This document shows positions 18,681 through 28,816 of a stretch of DNA of 64,000 nucleotides, piece by piece. A program made the position numbers and the translations under genes. Positions within the stretch are counted from its first letter, which is position 1. Every line of letters starts with the position of its first letter. The DNA comes from Bacillus sp. S/N-304-OC-R1 (GTDB taxonomy: Bacteria; Bacillota; Bacilli; Bacillales; Cytobacillaceae). Location of the stretch: NCBI RefSeq assembly GCF_019749375.1, contig NZ_JACWFE010000017.1, positions 1 to 64,000 of the forward strand. The letters run 5' to 3'. The notes under the pieces are model-generated. The model saw nothing but the letters and a program-made list of their open reading frames with translations. It was not told the DNA's origin and did not search any database.

Positions 18681-19461
18681 TTCCTGTAAACACAGGTTTT
18701 CTTTTCTCCATAAAAGCGCGAATGCCTTCTTGGTGATCCTTTGTTTGTGTCATTTTATACTGTCCAGCCCTTTCAAGCTCAAGCACATTTAATAATTGGG
18801 GCAGATTCTTTTCAGCGTAAATTTTTTTCGTTTCAATCATCGCTTTAATTGGGCTGTTCAGCCATTTTATTAATATTTCTTCTAGAGCACTATTTAACTC
18901 TCCTTCAGCTACTTCGTGGATTAACCCTATTTTGTAAGCCTCCTCAGCAGTTAATGGCTTTCCCTCCCAAATTAAATGCTTTGCTCGATCCTCTCCAAGA
19001 CGCTTTTCTATGAAATAATGTCCAGCCCCATCCGGAATTAATCCTATTCCAATAAAATTCATAGCGAGCTTACTAGACTTCTCTGCAATGAGATAATCAG
19101 TTGCTAAAGCTAGACTAAGGCCAAGCCCTGCCGCTGCACCTGATATTGCACTTATAGTTAATTTTGGCATTGTATAGAGCTCTGTGACAGCTGCACTAAT
19201 GCTATTCATAACAGCTGGGAAGTCATTTTCATTTGCTGCAGCCAGCATTGTTTTAATGTCTCCGCCGGAGCAAAACGCACGGCCCTTCCCTGTTAAAATA
19301 ACTATATCCACTTCTTCTTTAGAGCTAATGTTCTTTAATACACCAGATAGCTCATTTAGCATTTCTATGTTCAAGGCATTCAATGAATCTGGCCGATTCA
19401 ACTCTATCGTTGCAACTCGCCCTTCAATCTCCATATTTACTGTTTCTGTTAAAAATTCCAA
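18676..19461 (-). CDS. yhaR: Enoyl-CoA hydratase/isomerase family protein YhaR
   Basis: 261-residue crotonase-fold protein. The oxyanion-hole segments GRAFCSGGDIKTM and ISGAAAGLGLSLALATD are clear. TTG at 19461 directly follows GGGAGGGGATAAA, a better start than upstream codons. Likely acts in beta-oxidation or a related acyl-CoA pathway with the upstream acyl-CoA synthetase, although a terminator lies between them. Confidence 0.88.
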   Translation of the reverse strand: MEFLTETVNMEIEGRVATIELNRPDSLNALNIEMLNELSGVLKNISSKEEVDIVILTGKGRAFCSGGDIKTMLAAANENDFPAVMNSISAAVTELYTMPKLTISAISGAAAGLGLSLALATDYLIAEKSSKLAMNFIGIGLIPDGAGHYFIEKRLGEDRAKHLIWEGKPLTAEEAYKIGLIHEVAEGELNSALEEILIKWLNSPIKAMIETKKIYAEKNLPQLLNVLELERAGQYKMTQTKDHQEGIRAFMEKRKPVFTGK

Positions 19462-19540
19462 TTTATCCCCTCCCATAAACTTATTATAATGGCTTATATT
19501 ATACTTAAAAACAAAAATGAACATCTATTCATAATTTTAT

Positions 19541-19580
19541 AAAAAATAACAGCCGTCAAATGATTACGGCTGCTATTTTT
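19541..19580 (-). terminator. Terminator of the acyl-CoA synthetase gene
   Basis: AGCCGT/ACGGCT stem with T-rich sequence on both sides, between this gene and yhaR. Confidence 0.7.
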
Positions 19581-19584
19581 CTAT

Positions 19585-21210
19585 TCATTTTTTCGTCTCC
19601 GATAGATCCTTTTGCACTACATCTCTTAATGCCATTTTCAGAAACTTCCCTACAGATGTTTTGGGAATTTCATTAAGAAATAGGATTTCATCTGGAAGCC
19701 ACCATTTGGCAAATTGCGGCTTTAGAAATTCAAGCAGTTCCCCTTTGTCTACTTTCCCTTGGTATGCTTCCTTTAATACAACACATGCTACTGGACGCTC
19801 TTGCCACTCTTCATGTGGAACTGCAACTACGGCTGCTTCAAAGACAGCCTCATGAGCCATGAGCGCATTTTCAAGATCTACAGAAGAAATCCATTCACCG
19901 CCGCTTTTAATTAAATCCTTTGTCCGATCAACTATTTTCATGAAACCTTCCTCATCAATGGTAACGACATCTCCGGTGTATAGCCAGCCGTCACGGAAAG
20001 CCTCTGTTGTCCGTTCATCTTTATAATATTCGGAAGCAATCCATGGGCCACGAATCGCAAGCTCGCCCATTTCTTTCCCATCCCAGGCTGCTTCTCCATC
20101 CTTTCCGACAATTTTCATTTCCAATCCCGGAACAAGAATCCCCTGCATAGCCTTCAGTTCGAGACGATCCTCATAAGATAGCTCTTCTTGATAACTCTTT
20201 AAAGTTGAAATGACAACTAACGGACTTGTCTCCGTCATACCATATGCATGCATGAATGGAATATTATGCTTTTGCTCAAAAGCTTTAATCATTCCCTTTG
20301 GCGCTGCAGATCCGCCGCATAGTACAGCACGAAGCGAACTCATATCATAGCTATTTTCTTCAAGCTCTTTTAATAACCCTAGCCAAATCGTTGGCACTCC
20401 AGCTGTGATCGTTACCTTCTCTTCCTGGATTAACTCAGCTATGAGCTTTGGTGTAAAATAAGGTCCTGGCATTACTAAATTCGTTCCAAACCATACAGCT
20501 GCAAATGGCAACCCCCATGCATTTACATGGAACATTGGAACTACAGGCATCGCAATATCCTTTTCACTAACTCCTGCGCTATCAGCCATTCCCAATGCCA
20601 TACTATGAAGAACGATTCCGCGATGAGAATAAATAACCCCTTTCGGATTCCCAGTTGTGGCAGATGTATAGCACATCCCCGCTGGTGCATTTTCATCGAG
20701 ATCATCTGGATATTCATAGTCTCCTGATGCTTCTTCAAGCAATTTTTCATAGTGGAATACATTTGTCAGACTTGTTTCCGGCAGCTCTTGGTCATCTGTC
20801 ATAATCACAAATGCCTTAACAGTTGGTAACTTATCCTTCACTGCTTCAATTAAAGGCAAAATATCCAAATCTATTAATAATACCTTATCTTCAGCATGAT
20901 TGATGATGTAAACAATATGCTGCGGAGAAAGACGAATATTAATCGTATGAAGGATTGCACCACTGCACGGAATTGCAAAATACGCTTCTAAATGGCGATG
21001 ATGGTTCCATGCAAGTGTTCCTACTTTATCTCCTCTCTCAACTCCTAGCTTTTGCAGACTTTGAGCGAGTTTTCTCGTCCGTTCAGCTATTTCCTTATAT
21101 GTAAATCGCTGAATACCACTAGCTGTTCTCGATACTACTTGCTTCTTAGGAAAAAACTTTTCTGCTCTCTTGATCATTTGCGTCATTGTCAAAGGTGTTT
21201 GCATCATCAT
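19585..21210 (-). CDS. Long-chain fatty acid--CoA ligase
   Basis: 541-residue adenylate-forming enzyme. The P-loop [29 protein letters not shown] and the catalytic-lysine region KTSVGKF near the C terminus show an intact acyl-CoA synthetase activating fatty acids with ATP. The ATG at 21210 follows GGGAGG. B. subtilis has several paralogues, so I do not assign a symbol. Confidence 0.92.
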   Translation of the reverse strand: MMMQTPLTMTQMIKRAEKFFPKKQVVSRTASGIQRFTYKEIAERTRKLAQSLQKLGVERGDKVGTLAWNHHRHLEAYFAIPCSGAILHTINIRLSPQHIVYIINHAEDKVLLIDLDILPLIEAVKDKLPTVKAFVIMTDDQELPETSLTNVFHYEKLLEEASGDYEYPDDLDENAPAGMCYTSATTGNPKGVIYSHRGIVLHSMALGMADSAGVSEKDIAMPVVPMFHVNAWGLPFAAVWFGTNLVMPGPYFTPKLIAELIQEEKVTITAGVPTIWLGLLKELEENSYDMSSLRAVLCGGSAAPKGMIKAFEQKHNIPFMHAYGMTETSPLVVISTLKSYQEELSYEDRLELKAMQGILVPGLEMKIVGKDGEAAWDGKEMGELAIRGPWIASEYYKDERTTEAFRDGWLYTGDVVTIDEEGFMKIVDRTKDLIKSGGEWISSVDLENALMAHEAVFEAAVVAVPHEEWQERPVACVVLKEAYQGKVDKGELLEFLKPQFAKWWLPDEILFLNEIPKTSVGKFLKMALRDVVQKDLSETKK

Positions 21211-21345
21211 ATCCAATTCCTCCCTTTCAAAGTGCGCTTTACATCCTATCAAAGAAGTGTATGATCGTTTGTACCTAAAACATTCTATCTATCTCGAAAA
21301 AACCCTTTTATTTTTCATAATATTCAAAATTTTATTTTCAAAAGA

Positions 21346-21369
21346 AATCCCCTGCTTATGCAAGGGATT
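21346..21369 (-). terminator. Terminator overlapping the hemZ stop codon
   Basis: AATCCCTTGC-ATAA-GCAGGGGATT on the minus strand, 10 pairs with one G-U; the stop codon lies in the loop. Confidence 0.7.
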
Positions 21370-22867
21370 GTTGTTTATCGAATAATTCACTAAGAAGCTT
21401 TAATTTATCATCTGTATATTTTTCGAAGCTTTCATTATAGGTTTTCGGATCCTTTGGATTGGCAAAATGCGTTATTTTTCCTGTTTGCGGATGGACAAAT
21501 TTGCTCGCGGCTCCGCATCCTAGACCAATAATTGTCTGCTGTTCTTCCATAATCATAATGTTATAGATACTGTCTTGGCCAGGTAGTGAATAGCCAACAT
21601 TCTCAAGGTTTCCAAGAATGTTTTTTTGTCTGTATAAATAATATGGAGTGTAGTTATGCTGTTTTGTCCAATTTTCAGCCATTTCCATCATTTTTTCAAT
21701 TTCACTGCGTTCGGCTACTTTGTATTTCTCTTTATTCTTTGTCATTTCAGACGCACGCTTGAATGATAATGTATGAACAGTAAGCGATTCAGGCAACAGT
21801 TTCTCCGTTTCGTTAAGGGTATGTGTGAATTCTGGAACACCTTCGCCTGGAAGCCCAATAATTAAATCCATATTAATATTATTCATTCCCATACTTCGTG
21901 CAAGATGAAATTTTTCAATTGTTTCTTCAACTGTATGGTGCCTGCCTATCGCTTTTAATGTTTCTTGAATATAGGACTGGGGATTAATACTGATTCGGTC
22001 AATATTCCACTTTTTCAGCACCTCTAGCTTCTCTGGTGTAATCGTATCAGGTCTGCCAGCTTCAACAGTAATTTCTCGGATATTTTTCACATCTGGGAAA
22101 GAAGTGTACATTTCTTCATAGAGCATATCCATTTCTTCTGCGGTAATGCTTGTCGGTGTACCGCCACCAAAATAAACAGTCGTAATCTTAACATTGTTTT
22201 CCTTCAGCCATTCTCCTACCTTTCTCATTTCATAGTGAAGACCGCCGAGGAAGGAATCTACTGATCCTTGCCGCCCGTTGATCGCATAGGCTGGGAATGT
22301 ACAATAGGCACATTTTGTTGGGCAGAAAGGAATACCAATATAAATACTAACCTCATTTTGAAGCTCGTATAAATCCGGGACAACGGATAGCTGGCGATCA
22401 ACGATATGCTGCATGAGCTGGATTTTTTCATCCGTAATTAAGTAGTCTTCTTTTAATTGCTTGTGGGCAGTATCGATCGGAGTTCCATTTTGCATATGAC
22501 GGTGCATAAGCTTTGTTGGACGAATTCCCGTTAATATCCCCCATTTTTGAATCATGCCGGTCCAATCTTGCAGTACCTTTAAATACACATGAGAGATTGC
22601 ATATTTAACCCGTTTAAAATGTTCCTTTTCTGATTCTGCTGCGATTGAGGCAGTCTCATAAACTGCTATTTTTTTATTTCCGTCCTGATCTGTTAATTGA
22701 GCATGAACAGAGATCGTTTCTTTTTCCTGTAAAATAATATTTATTGTTAGATCCACATCTTGTACTGGATTTAGGGTTACTTTACATTCTTCAAAAAATA
22801 AATTCGCTATGAGCTGAAGCGGACGATGAAACCGCTCATCTTGTAAACCTGTCACTGAAATATGCAA
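21356..22867 (-). CDS. hemZ: Oxygen-independent coproporphyrinogen III oxidase-like HemZ
   Basis: 503-residue radical SAM protein. The cluster motif CPTKCAYC (about residues 168-175) is followed by YFGGGTPTS and VEAGRPDTIT. HemZ proteins act in anaerobic haem synthesis, though haem-chaperone roles are known for relatives. The TTG at 22867 follows AAAGGTGA and aligns with the start of the family; a GTG at 22876 is in frame. Confidence 0.92.
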   Translation of the reverse strand: MHISVTGLQDERFHRPLQLIANLFFEECKVTLNPVQDVDLTINIILQEKETISVHAQLTDQDGNKKIAVYETASIAAESEKEHFKRVKYAISHVYLKVLQDWTGMIQKWGILTGIRPTKLMHRHMQNGTPIDTAHKQLKEDYLITDEKIQLMQHIVDRQLSVVPDLYELQNEVSIYIGIPFCPTKCAYCTFPAYAINGRQGSVDSFLGGLHYEMRKVGEWLKENNVKITTVYFGGGTPTSITAEEMDMLYEEMYTSFPDVKNIREITVEAGRPDTITPEKLEVLKKWNIDRISINPQSYIQETLKAIGRHHTVEETIEKFHLARSMGMNNINMDLIIGLPGEGVPEFTHTLNETEKLLPESLTVHTLSFKRASEMTKNKEKYKVAERSEIEKMMEMAENWTKQHNYTPYYLYRQKNILGNLENVGYSLPGQDSIYNIMIMEEQQTIIGLGCGAASKFVHPQTGKITHFANPKDPKTYNESFEKYTDDKLKLLSELFDKQQSLA

Positions 22868-22900
22868 TACAATCACCTTTTATTTTTATTTATGTCTGTT

Positions 22901-23105
22901 TTCTAAAAGATTGTTGCTTTTAATAACATTGGAAACGCAGAGTGGATTGGAGCGGAAGGCACTTGACTCCTGCGGGAAATAGAGGAAAGGTCGAGACCCC
23001 GCAGACGGAACGGCGAGGAAGGCTCGACTTCCTCCCCGCGGAAAGCAAGTGCCTGTAGCGGAAAGGAACGGTTCCCTGTTTAAAACAACAAAGTTTACGA
23101 AAAGA
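22901..23105 (+). repeat. Dispersed GC-rich repeat, copy A
   Basis: About 205 bp, strikingly GC-rich against its AT-rich surroundings, in the 400 bp between hemZ and yhaX. AGGCACTTG near one end pairs with CAAGTGCCT near the other, and internal segments (GGTCGAGACCCCG, GGCTCGACTTCC) give further pairing. A near-identical inverted copy is at 55600-55802 and a solo end at 43711-43763. No open frame or transposase is present, so it looks like a non-autonomous REP/MITE-like element. Confidence 0.85.
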
Positions 23106-23267
23106 GCCTTTTTATAAAACTGCCTGGATGGCAGCTGAAATAGTCTTTATTCAGAACTTATTTAAGTGTACAGAAATGGCTAAACAAGGTCAATATAGTG
23201 GAAAACATTGATTTTTTTATGACACAGAAAAGAGCCGAATCAATAGGATCCCGCTCAATGTAAGGAA

Positions 23268-24137
23268 TTATTTTAATAAGTTCATTTTTCGCAGAAATTC
23301 AATTGGTTGCTGCTTTCTAAAATGCTCTTTTACCATATAAGTAACACCATGCTGATTATTTGGACGAGTTACCCAGTCAGCTGCTTTTTTTACCTCTGCT
23401 GGTGCATTTCCCATTGCAACACCTAGCCCTGCTGACTCAATCATGCCAAGATCATCGATACCGTCGCCAATCACTACCATTTCACTGCGTGCAATTTCTA
23501 AATGATCTGCTAAATACAATAAGCCATTAAGCTTTGACACACCTGCAGGCAAAATATCCATACGGAGATTGTTCAGCTGGAGAATATCTATTTCCGTAAA
23601 CATTCCTTTCATTGCTGCCTTTGCATCCTGCAAATCCGTTTCATCTTCAAAATATACTTCAATTTTTGGAGGATTGACCGGATCATCAAGAATGGTATCG
23701 CTTAAGGAATCAACAAATTGCTGAGAGTAAAAGATCGGATCACCCGATGAAAAAACAGTTTTAGCGAGCATATTGTTGTTTAGCCTCGACTTATTCGCAA
23801 GCGCAAATTTTTCATGAACCAAGCGAATTTGGCACGAAAACCCTTCGAGCAGCCTAACAATTTCATACGTAATATCCTCTGCAATCCGCCGGACAAAAAT
23901 AGGCTTATCTCTTGAGCTGGCAATATAGGCTCCACTATGAGCAACAATTAATGAACCCAGCTTTAATGCCTTTGCCACCTTTTTCGCAGATGGAAAGCTC
24001 CTGGATGTAACTAATGTAACATATATCCCTTTTTGCTGGACATATTCAATTGCTTCTTTCGTTGATTTATGAAGTCTTCCATTTGATTGTAGAAGAGTGC
24101 CATCAATATTGATTGCCAACAGCTTGTATATCATCAT
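23268..24137 (-). CDS. yhaX: HAD-family (Cof-type) protein YhaX
   Basis: 289 residues of the Cof/IIB HAD subfamily. Motif IV region VIGDGIDDLGMI and conserved lysine region SKLNGL are present, but motif I reads AINIDGTLL: the nucleophile Asp of DxDGTL is Asn. The protein may therefore lack classical phosphatase activity. GGGGG precedes the ATG. Position after hemZ fits yhaX. Confidence 0.85.
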   Translation of the reverse strand: MMIYKLLAINIDGTLLQSNGRLHKSTKEAIEYVQQKGIYVTLVTSRSFPSAKKVAKALKLGSLIVAHSGAYIASSRDKPIFVRRIAEDITYEIVRLLEGFSCQIRLVHEKFALANKSRLNNNMLAKTVFSSGDPIFYSQQFVDSLSDTILDDPVNPPKIEVYFEDETDLQDAKAAMKGMFTEIDILQLNNLRMDILPAGVSKLNGLLYLADHLEIARSEMVVIGDGIDDLGMIESAGLGVAMGNAPAEVKKAADWVTRPNNQHGVTYMVKEHFRKQQPIEFLRKMNLLK

Positions 24138-24322
24138 ATTTCCCCCTTACGCGAGAGTAAAATTGTCCTACTACACTTTTATGAAAAGAAAAAAAGGAAT
24201 AGAACAATCCTTGGAAAAACTTCACAACTTGGAATAATTACCAATTATTCTGTTGAATAATTTTCTCTTAACCAATAAAAAATATAATTGTAATATTTAA
24301 TACACCAAAGGAGATGATTTAC

Positions 24323-24523
24323 ATGGCAAGAAGCAACAATTCAAATCAGCTTTTAGTACCAGGAGTGTCTCAGGCAATTGAGCAAATGAAGTACGAAATC
24401 GCAACAGAATTCGGTGTAAACCTTGGCCCAGAAACATCTTCAAGAGCAAATGGTTCAGTTGGTGGAGAAATTACGAAGCGCCTTGTGCAAATGGCTGAGC
24501 AGCAGCTTGGCGGAAGATTTTAA
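24323..24523 (+). CDS. Alpha/beta-type small acid-soluble spore protein
   Basis: 66 residues with the two family signatures, [10 protein letters not shown] and [15 protein letters not shown]. It coats and protects DNA in the dormant spore and is degraded by Gpr, which cuts in the TEFGV region. AAAGGAGAT precedes the ATG at 24323; an upstream ATG (24314) lies inside that site. Confidence 0.96.
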   Translation: MARSNNSNQLLVPGVSQAIEQMKYEIATEFGVNLGPETSSRANGSVGGEITKRLVQMAEQQLGGRF

Positions 24524-24545
24524 AGAAAACTAAAGTTTATATAGG

Positions 24546-24575
24546 AAAACCGCTCTCAATCATCGGAGCGGTTTT
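24546..24575. terminator. Bidirectional terminator between the SASP gene and yheA
   Basis: AAAACCGCTC pairs with GAGCGGTTTT. Confidence 0.85.
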
Positions 24576-24594
24576 CCCATATATACGTATCAAT

Positions 24595-24945
24595 TTAGCC
24601 TAAAGGTCCATATAACTCCTCAAGCGGCTTCATAATAATTTTATTCAGCTCTGCTATGATCATGCTCATTCTTTGTTCGGCTTCCATTAGCTTCGCAATT
24701 TTGGCGTTTTGCTGTACTTGTGCTACAGTTTGTTGCGCCTGCTGAACTTCAGCTTGAGTAATTTCTTGCCCCATCATTTGTTTTTGCTGAAGCTGCATTT
24801 GAATGTGACGGAAGTTTTCAAACATTGCTTTTGCAGTTGGATCCGCATTCACTTCAGCATACGCTTGCTTCAAAGTACTGTATTCACTGCTTTGTCTAAC
24901 AGCTTTTTCTAATTCATAGGCAGCATCATATAAGTTTACTGGCAT
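24595..24945 (-). CDS. yheA: YlbF/YmcA family protein YheA
   Basis: 116 residues, helical and glutamine-rich (TQAEVQQAQQTVAQVQQ), of the YlbF/DUF964 family. Paralogues YlbF and YmcA form a complex affecting RNase Y; the role of YheA is unknown. Downstream of yheB on the same strand. Confidence 0.87.
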   Translation of the reverse strand: MPVNLYDAAYELEKAVRQSSEYSTLKQAYAEVNADPTAKAMFENFRHIQMQLQQKQMMGQEITQAEVQQAQQTVAQVQQNAKIAKLMEAEQRMSMIIAELNKIIMKPLEELYGPLG

Positions 24946-25039
24946 AGTTCATATACTCCTCCCTATTTGGGTAATCACTTCACTATATCAAACTATGCAA
25001 TCCAATGCGAGGCGTGTTTGAAAAAATATTTCACTTACG

Positions 25040-26188
25040 CTAGAGAATAACCGCGATAATTCCTTGAAATAGCCCGATTAGACCTCCAAGCAATGCCCCT
25101 AAATAAGTAATCATTTTTAATTCACTCTTTGTTATGGATAACACCATTTCTTCCAGTCTTTCAACAGAAAAAGTCTCCACTTGTTCCTGAACAATTTCCT
25201 GCAGACGAAGTCTTTCCATTAGCATATTTACGCGGCTTGATAACCATTCTCCGAAAAGCTCAATACTCTTTGGCACAATGCTTTCAATTATATTTTTACG
25301 GAAAGGTTCACTCAATTTAGAAAGTGGAGCTTGGAATAGTTGGTCCAGTTTTAATATGTCGTGAATTTTTTCTTTCAAAAAAGTGAGAAAAGCTTCTTGA
25401 TTAATAAACTCTTCAATTTTTGCACCTTCCCACTCTAAAATCTTTTCCCATTCTTTACTTAGAAGAGAAGTAATAATATCGGCAGTTCCCTCATTTTTTA
25501 GGAATTTAATAATTTCTGGCTGAATTTTTTCGGCAATATTGATATTGCCCATAAACATTTGCATCATGCTTCCAAGAACACCGCTTCTTTCCTTTAAGAA
25601 GTCATCGGCCATTTTCTGGATTCTCGTATATCCTTCAAAGCTTGAAAAATAATCAATTCCTTTTTGAAGGATAAACTTACTTACTTCAGGGATTTTTCCA
25701 TTAACCTTTTCTATCATAGGCTCTGGAATAATATTTTTTAAAGGTTTATGACGATAATTCTCCATCAGCCCTTCATATTTTTTTTCTATGATGTCATTTA
25801 ATCGTTGTTCTGATTTATTTTGGAGATTTTCTATTCCAAGAGTATCTAATAATTGTGCAGGAGTTTTCTCTGATTGTAAGAAATTACCCAATTCATTTTG
25901 CACAACATTCGTCATTTCCTTTTGAAAGCTTTCATTTAGAAATTTCCGCTGAATACTTTCTGGTGTTAGCAGATGGTTAACAACCATTTTCCCCATTTGT
26001 TCTGCTAGCTCATCCCTTCGTTTCGGAATTAAGCCTGGTGTAAATGGAACTCTCCATTTTCCAATATATAGTGTTCGATAAGGTCTGAAGAGCATTTTTA
26101 TAGCAAGAAAGTTTGTAAACCCTCCAATTATAGCTCCAATTGTGATCATTAATAAAATTGTTAGTAAAATTTGCATATGAATAAACAT
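25040..26188 (-). CDS. yheB: DUF445 family membrane protein YheB
   Basis: 382 residues with an N-terminal membrane segment containing GGFTNFLAIKMLFRPY and PFTPGLIPKRR, long amphipathic helices, and a C-terminal membrane segment (LGALLGGLIGLFQGIIAVIL). This end-to-end layout is typical of DUF445. Function unknown. The start could also be the ATG at 26176; both have purine-rich leaders. Confidence 0.87.
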   Translation of the reverse strand: MFIHMQILLTILLMITIGAIIGGFTNFLAIKMLFRPYRTLYIGKWRVPFTPGLIPKRRDELAEQMGKMVVNHLLTPESIQRKFLNESFQKEMTNVVQNELGNFLQSEKTPAQLLDTLGIENLQNKSEQRLNDIIEKKYEGLMENYRHKPLKNIIPEPMIEKVNGKIPEVSKFILQKGIDYFSSFEGYTRIQKMADDFLKERSGVLGSMMQMFMGNINIAEKIQPEIIKFLKNEGTADIITSLLSKEWEKILEWEGAKIEEFINQEAFLTFLKEKIHDILKLDQLFQAPLSKLSEPFRKNIIESIVPKSIELFGEWLSSRVNMLMERLRLQEIVQEQVETFSVERLEEMVLSITKSELKMITYLGALLGGLIGLFQGIIAVIL

Positions 26189-26307
26189 CTCTCTTCCATT
26201 CTGGACTTGCGCACCAATTTAACCTTTTTTACATACGATACTTTATCAGCTTTTGCCTATTTTTTCATTATTAATGCATTATAATCTTTAATAAATGAGG
26301 AATGATC

Positions 26308-27678
26308 ATGACTTTATCATTAATACCTATTACGATTGTTCCAGCGAAAGTGTTTCAAAAAACGGACAATACGATAAAAATTAGCCATCCCCTTATTCAA
26401 TATTGGAGGCTGAATACTGCAAAACCTGTAGTTCTGGTGGCAGGCAAAAAACAAATAATAGCCAATATTGAGGCAGCGCATATTTCTAAAGAAGAAATAT
26501 TTATCAGTGAGTCCATTTTCGAGGAACTAGAGCTTCCTGCAAAAGAAACGCGTTTAATCACTAGTTTTTCACATAAAGAACATCGCATTACATTCGGGCC
26601 TATTATTGGACTTCTGACTGAAATCGAATATTTAGAAAATACACAACCTCATTTTCGCTCAATACACAGCTTTTGCAAAGAGATGCATGATGTAATCTCA
26701 CAAATAGGCGGCTTTTTCTATGTTTTCTCATTTATGGACTACTCTGATGGGACGATAAATGGATATTACTTCGATCATGATAACTGGATTAAATTCAGTG
26801 CCCCATTGCCTGATGTGATATACAATCGTATCCATTCACGAAAACTCGAGGCAAGTATATCTTTTCAAAAATTCAAAGCTAATATGTTTGAGAACAATAT
26901 TCCTATATTTAATGATCAATTTCTCTCTAAAGATATCGTCCACAACCTATTAGCTGCTGAAGAATATTTACACCTCTACCTCCCAAAAACGGTTTCTGCA
27001 TCAGAGAAGACGATAGAAGATTTGATGAACCAATATGATTCCATTTATATAAAACCAGTTCACGGGAGTCAAGGGAGAAATATAATTAAGGTTTCTCGAT
27101 CCAATCATGTAATCCAAGCAGAACTGTCTACCGCCAGAAAAAATGAACACATTCATAATTTCAATTCATTCGATCAATTCTCCAAATGGATCTCTCCTTT
27201 TCTAAAAAAAAGAACCTATATTGCTCAGCAAGGGGTACCTTTAGTGAAATACAAAAATAATCAGCTTGACTTCCGCATCCTTTGCCATCGAAATTTGCAT
27301 AATTCTTGGATGGCAACCTCAGCTGTTGCCAGAATCTCTGCTGAAGACCAGTTTGTTTCTAATATTGCGAGAGGCGGAGAGATAATGAAGCCTATTCATG
27401 TACTTTCTAATCTCTCTAGCCGAAAAACAGCTATTCAGCAGCTCGCTCTTATGAAAGAGCTTGCTGTGGAAACGTCATCTATTATTAGTCAAAGGATGGA
27501 TGGATTAATTGGCGAGCTAGGAATTGATATCGGGGTAGATGATAATGAAAAGCTCTGGATTATTGAAGTCAATGCTAAACCTTCGAAAAACTTTGAGGAA
27601 CATACGAATAAAATTCGCCCCTCCTCTAAGGCTTTATTACAATACTGCACCTATTTAGCGTTCTCCAAGAAAAAATAA
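26308..27678 (+). CDS. YheC/YheD-type ATP-grasp protein (first of four)
   Basis: 456 residues: an N-terminal YheD-type beta domain then a C-terminal ATP-grasp domain with IYIKPVHGSQGRNI (ATP loop), DFRILCH and IIEVNAKPSKNF (metal ligands). YheC and YheD are spore coat-associated in B. subtilis, with unknown ligase substrates. GAGG lies 7 nt before the ATG at 26308. Confidence 0.85.
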   Translation: MTLSLIPITIVPAKVFQKTDNTIKISHPLIQYWRLNTAKPVVLVAGKKQIIANIEAAHISKEEIFISESIFEELELPAKETRLITSFSHKEHRITFGPIIGLLTEIEYLENTQPHFRSIHSFCKEMHDVISQIGGFFYVFSFMDYSDGTINGYYFDHDNWIKFSAPLPDVIYNRIHSRKLEASISFQKFKANMFENNIPIFNDQFLSKDIVHNLLAAEEYLHLYLPKTVSASEKTIEDLMNQYDSIYIKPVHGSQGRNIIKVSRSNHVIQAELSTARKNEHIHNFNSFDQFSKWISPFLKKRTYIAQQGVPLVKYKNNQLDFRILCHRNLHNSWMATSAVARISAEDQFVSNIARGGEIMKPIHVLSNLSSRKTAIQQLALMKELAVETSSIISQRMDGLIGELGIDIGVDDNEKLWIIEVNAKPSKNFEEHTNKIRPSSKALLQYCTYLAFSKKK

Positions 27679-27724
27679 AAAACCGCTCCTTTAGAGCAAT
27701 GTCTTACTTTAAGGAGGTAAAACG

Positions 27725-28816
27725 ATGCTTTCATTTGGACTAATGGCACTGCAAACAACTAGCGAACAAATGTATTTTCATGAAATAGCGAAAAGAGCGC
27801 ATTTACATGAAATGGCATGTTATCGATTTGTTCCCTCAAATATTAATCCAATGACTGAAAATGTAAAAGGAGATTACTTTAATCCCCAGACAAATGAATG
27901 GGAAACTAGTGAATTTCCACTTCCTAAGATCCTCTACGATCGGTGTTTCTATAAAGAGGATCCTCATTCACAACAATGTAAAGCTATAGTTAAGTGGCTA
28001 AAGACGAAGGAGGATTTAATCTTTTTAGGGTATGGACTTCCTAATAAAATGGAGCTTTACAATAAGCTGGCCGATTCAGAACTATCCCCTTACGTACTAA
28101 AATCATCCCTTGTTTCCTCAGGAGAGAGTGTCATAGATGAGCTAAACTCCAATAAGCCTTTTATCATAAAACCAGTAAACGGCTCACAAGGAAGAGGGGT
28201 CTATTATTTAGAGAAGCATAATAATGAAATTATTGTTCAAACAGATAAACAAAATAAAACTGTCACACGAACATTTGCCTATAAAGAAAAAGCAATTTCC
28301 TTAATCAATTACCTGATTAAAGACAGAGATTATCTAATCCAGGAATACAAAAAACTAACAAATAAAAAAAACCAGCCTTTTGATATAAGAGTCCTTCTCC
28401 AAAAGGATGAAAACGGCGACTGGAAGGAAGTTGCAAAAGGGATACGAACCGGCAAGGATAAAGGGATCGTTTCGAATATTAGTGCCGGCGGAACAATTTC
28501 TCCCTTCCAGGATTGGTTAGCAGCTTATCCATCGGCAAAAAGAGATTATTTAAGGAATGAAATGAACGAAATTCTCCGCTCTTTACCGCAAATTTTAGAA
28601 AAGCATTTCCCGCCGCTATTTGAAATAGGCGTTGATCTCGGGGTAAGCGAGGATTTATCTATCTGGATACTTGATGTCAACTCAAAACCCGGACGAAAGG
28701 TAGCTTTAACGATTAATCCTTTTCTTGAAGATTATTTATATTCTTCCCCACTTCTTTACGGTAAACGATTAGATTTTGAAAGGAGAAAGAAAAATGAGAC
28801 AACATTATCAAGTTGA
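27725..28816 (+). CDS. yheC: Spore coat-associated ATP-grasp protein YheC
   Basis: 363 residues, the size of B. subtilis YheC. It lacks the long N-terminal beta domain of its neighbours. ATP-grasp motifs FIIKPVNGSQGRGV, PFDIRVLLQ and ILDVNSKPGRK are intact. AAGGAGGT precedes the ATG. Its end overlaps the start of the next gene by 23 bp. Confidence 0.87.
   Translation: MLSFGLMALQTTSEQMYFHEIAKRAHLHEMACYRFVPSNINPMTENVKGDYFNPQTNEWETSEFPLPKILYDRCFYKEDPHSQQCKAIVKWLKTKEDLIFLGYGLPNKMELYNKLADSELSPYVLKSSLVSSGESVIDELNSNKPFIIKPVNGSQGRGVYYLEKHNNEIIVQTDKQNKTVTRTFAYKEKAISLINYLIKDRDYLIQEYKKLTNKKNQPFDIRVLLQKDENGDWKEVAKGIRTGKDKGIVSNISAGGTISPFQDWLAAYPSAKRDYLRNEMNEILRSLPQILEKHFPPLFEIGVDLGVSEDLSIWILDVNSKPGRKVALTINPFLEDYLYSSPLLYGKRLDFERRKKNETTLSS

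Noticed and set aside
24255-24287. Sigma G promoter for the first SASP gene
   Set aside because: GAATA fits a -35, but no CATnnTA-like -10 is found at 17-18 nt, so the call was not supported.
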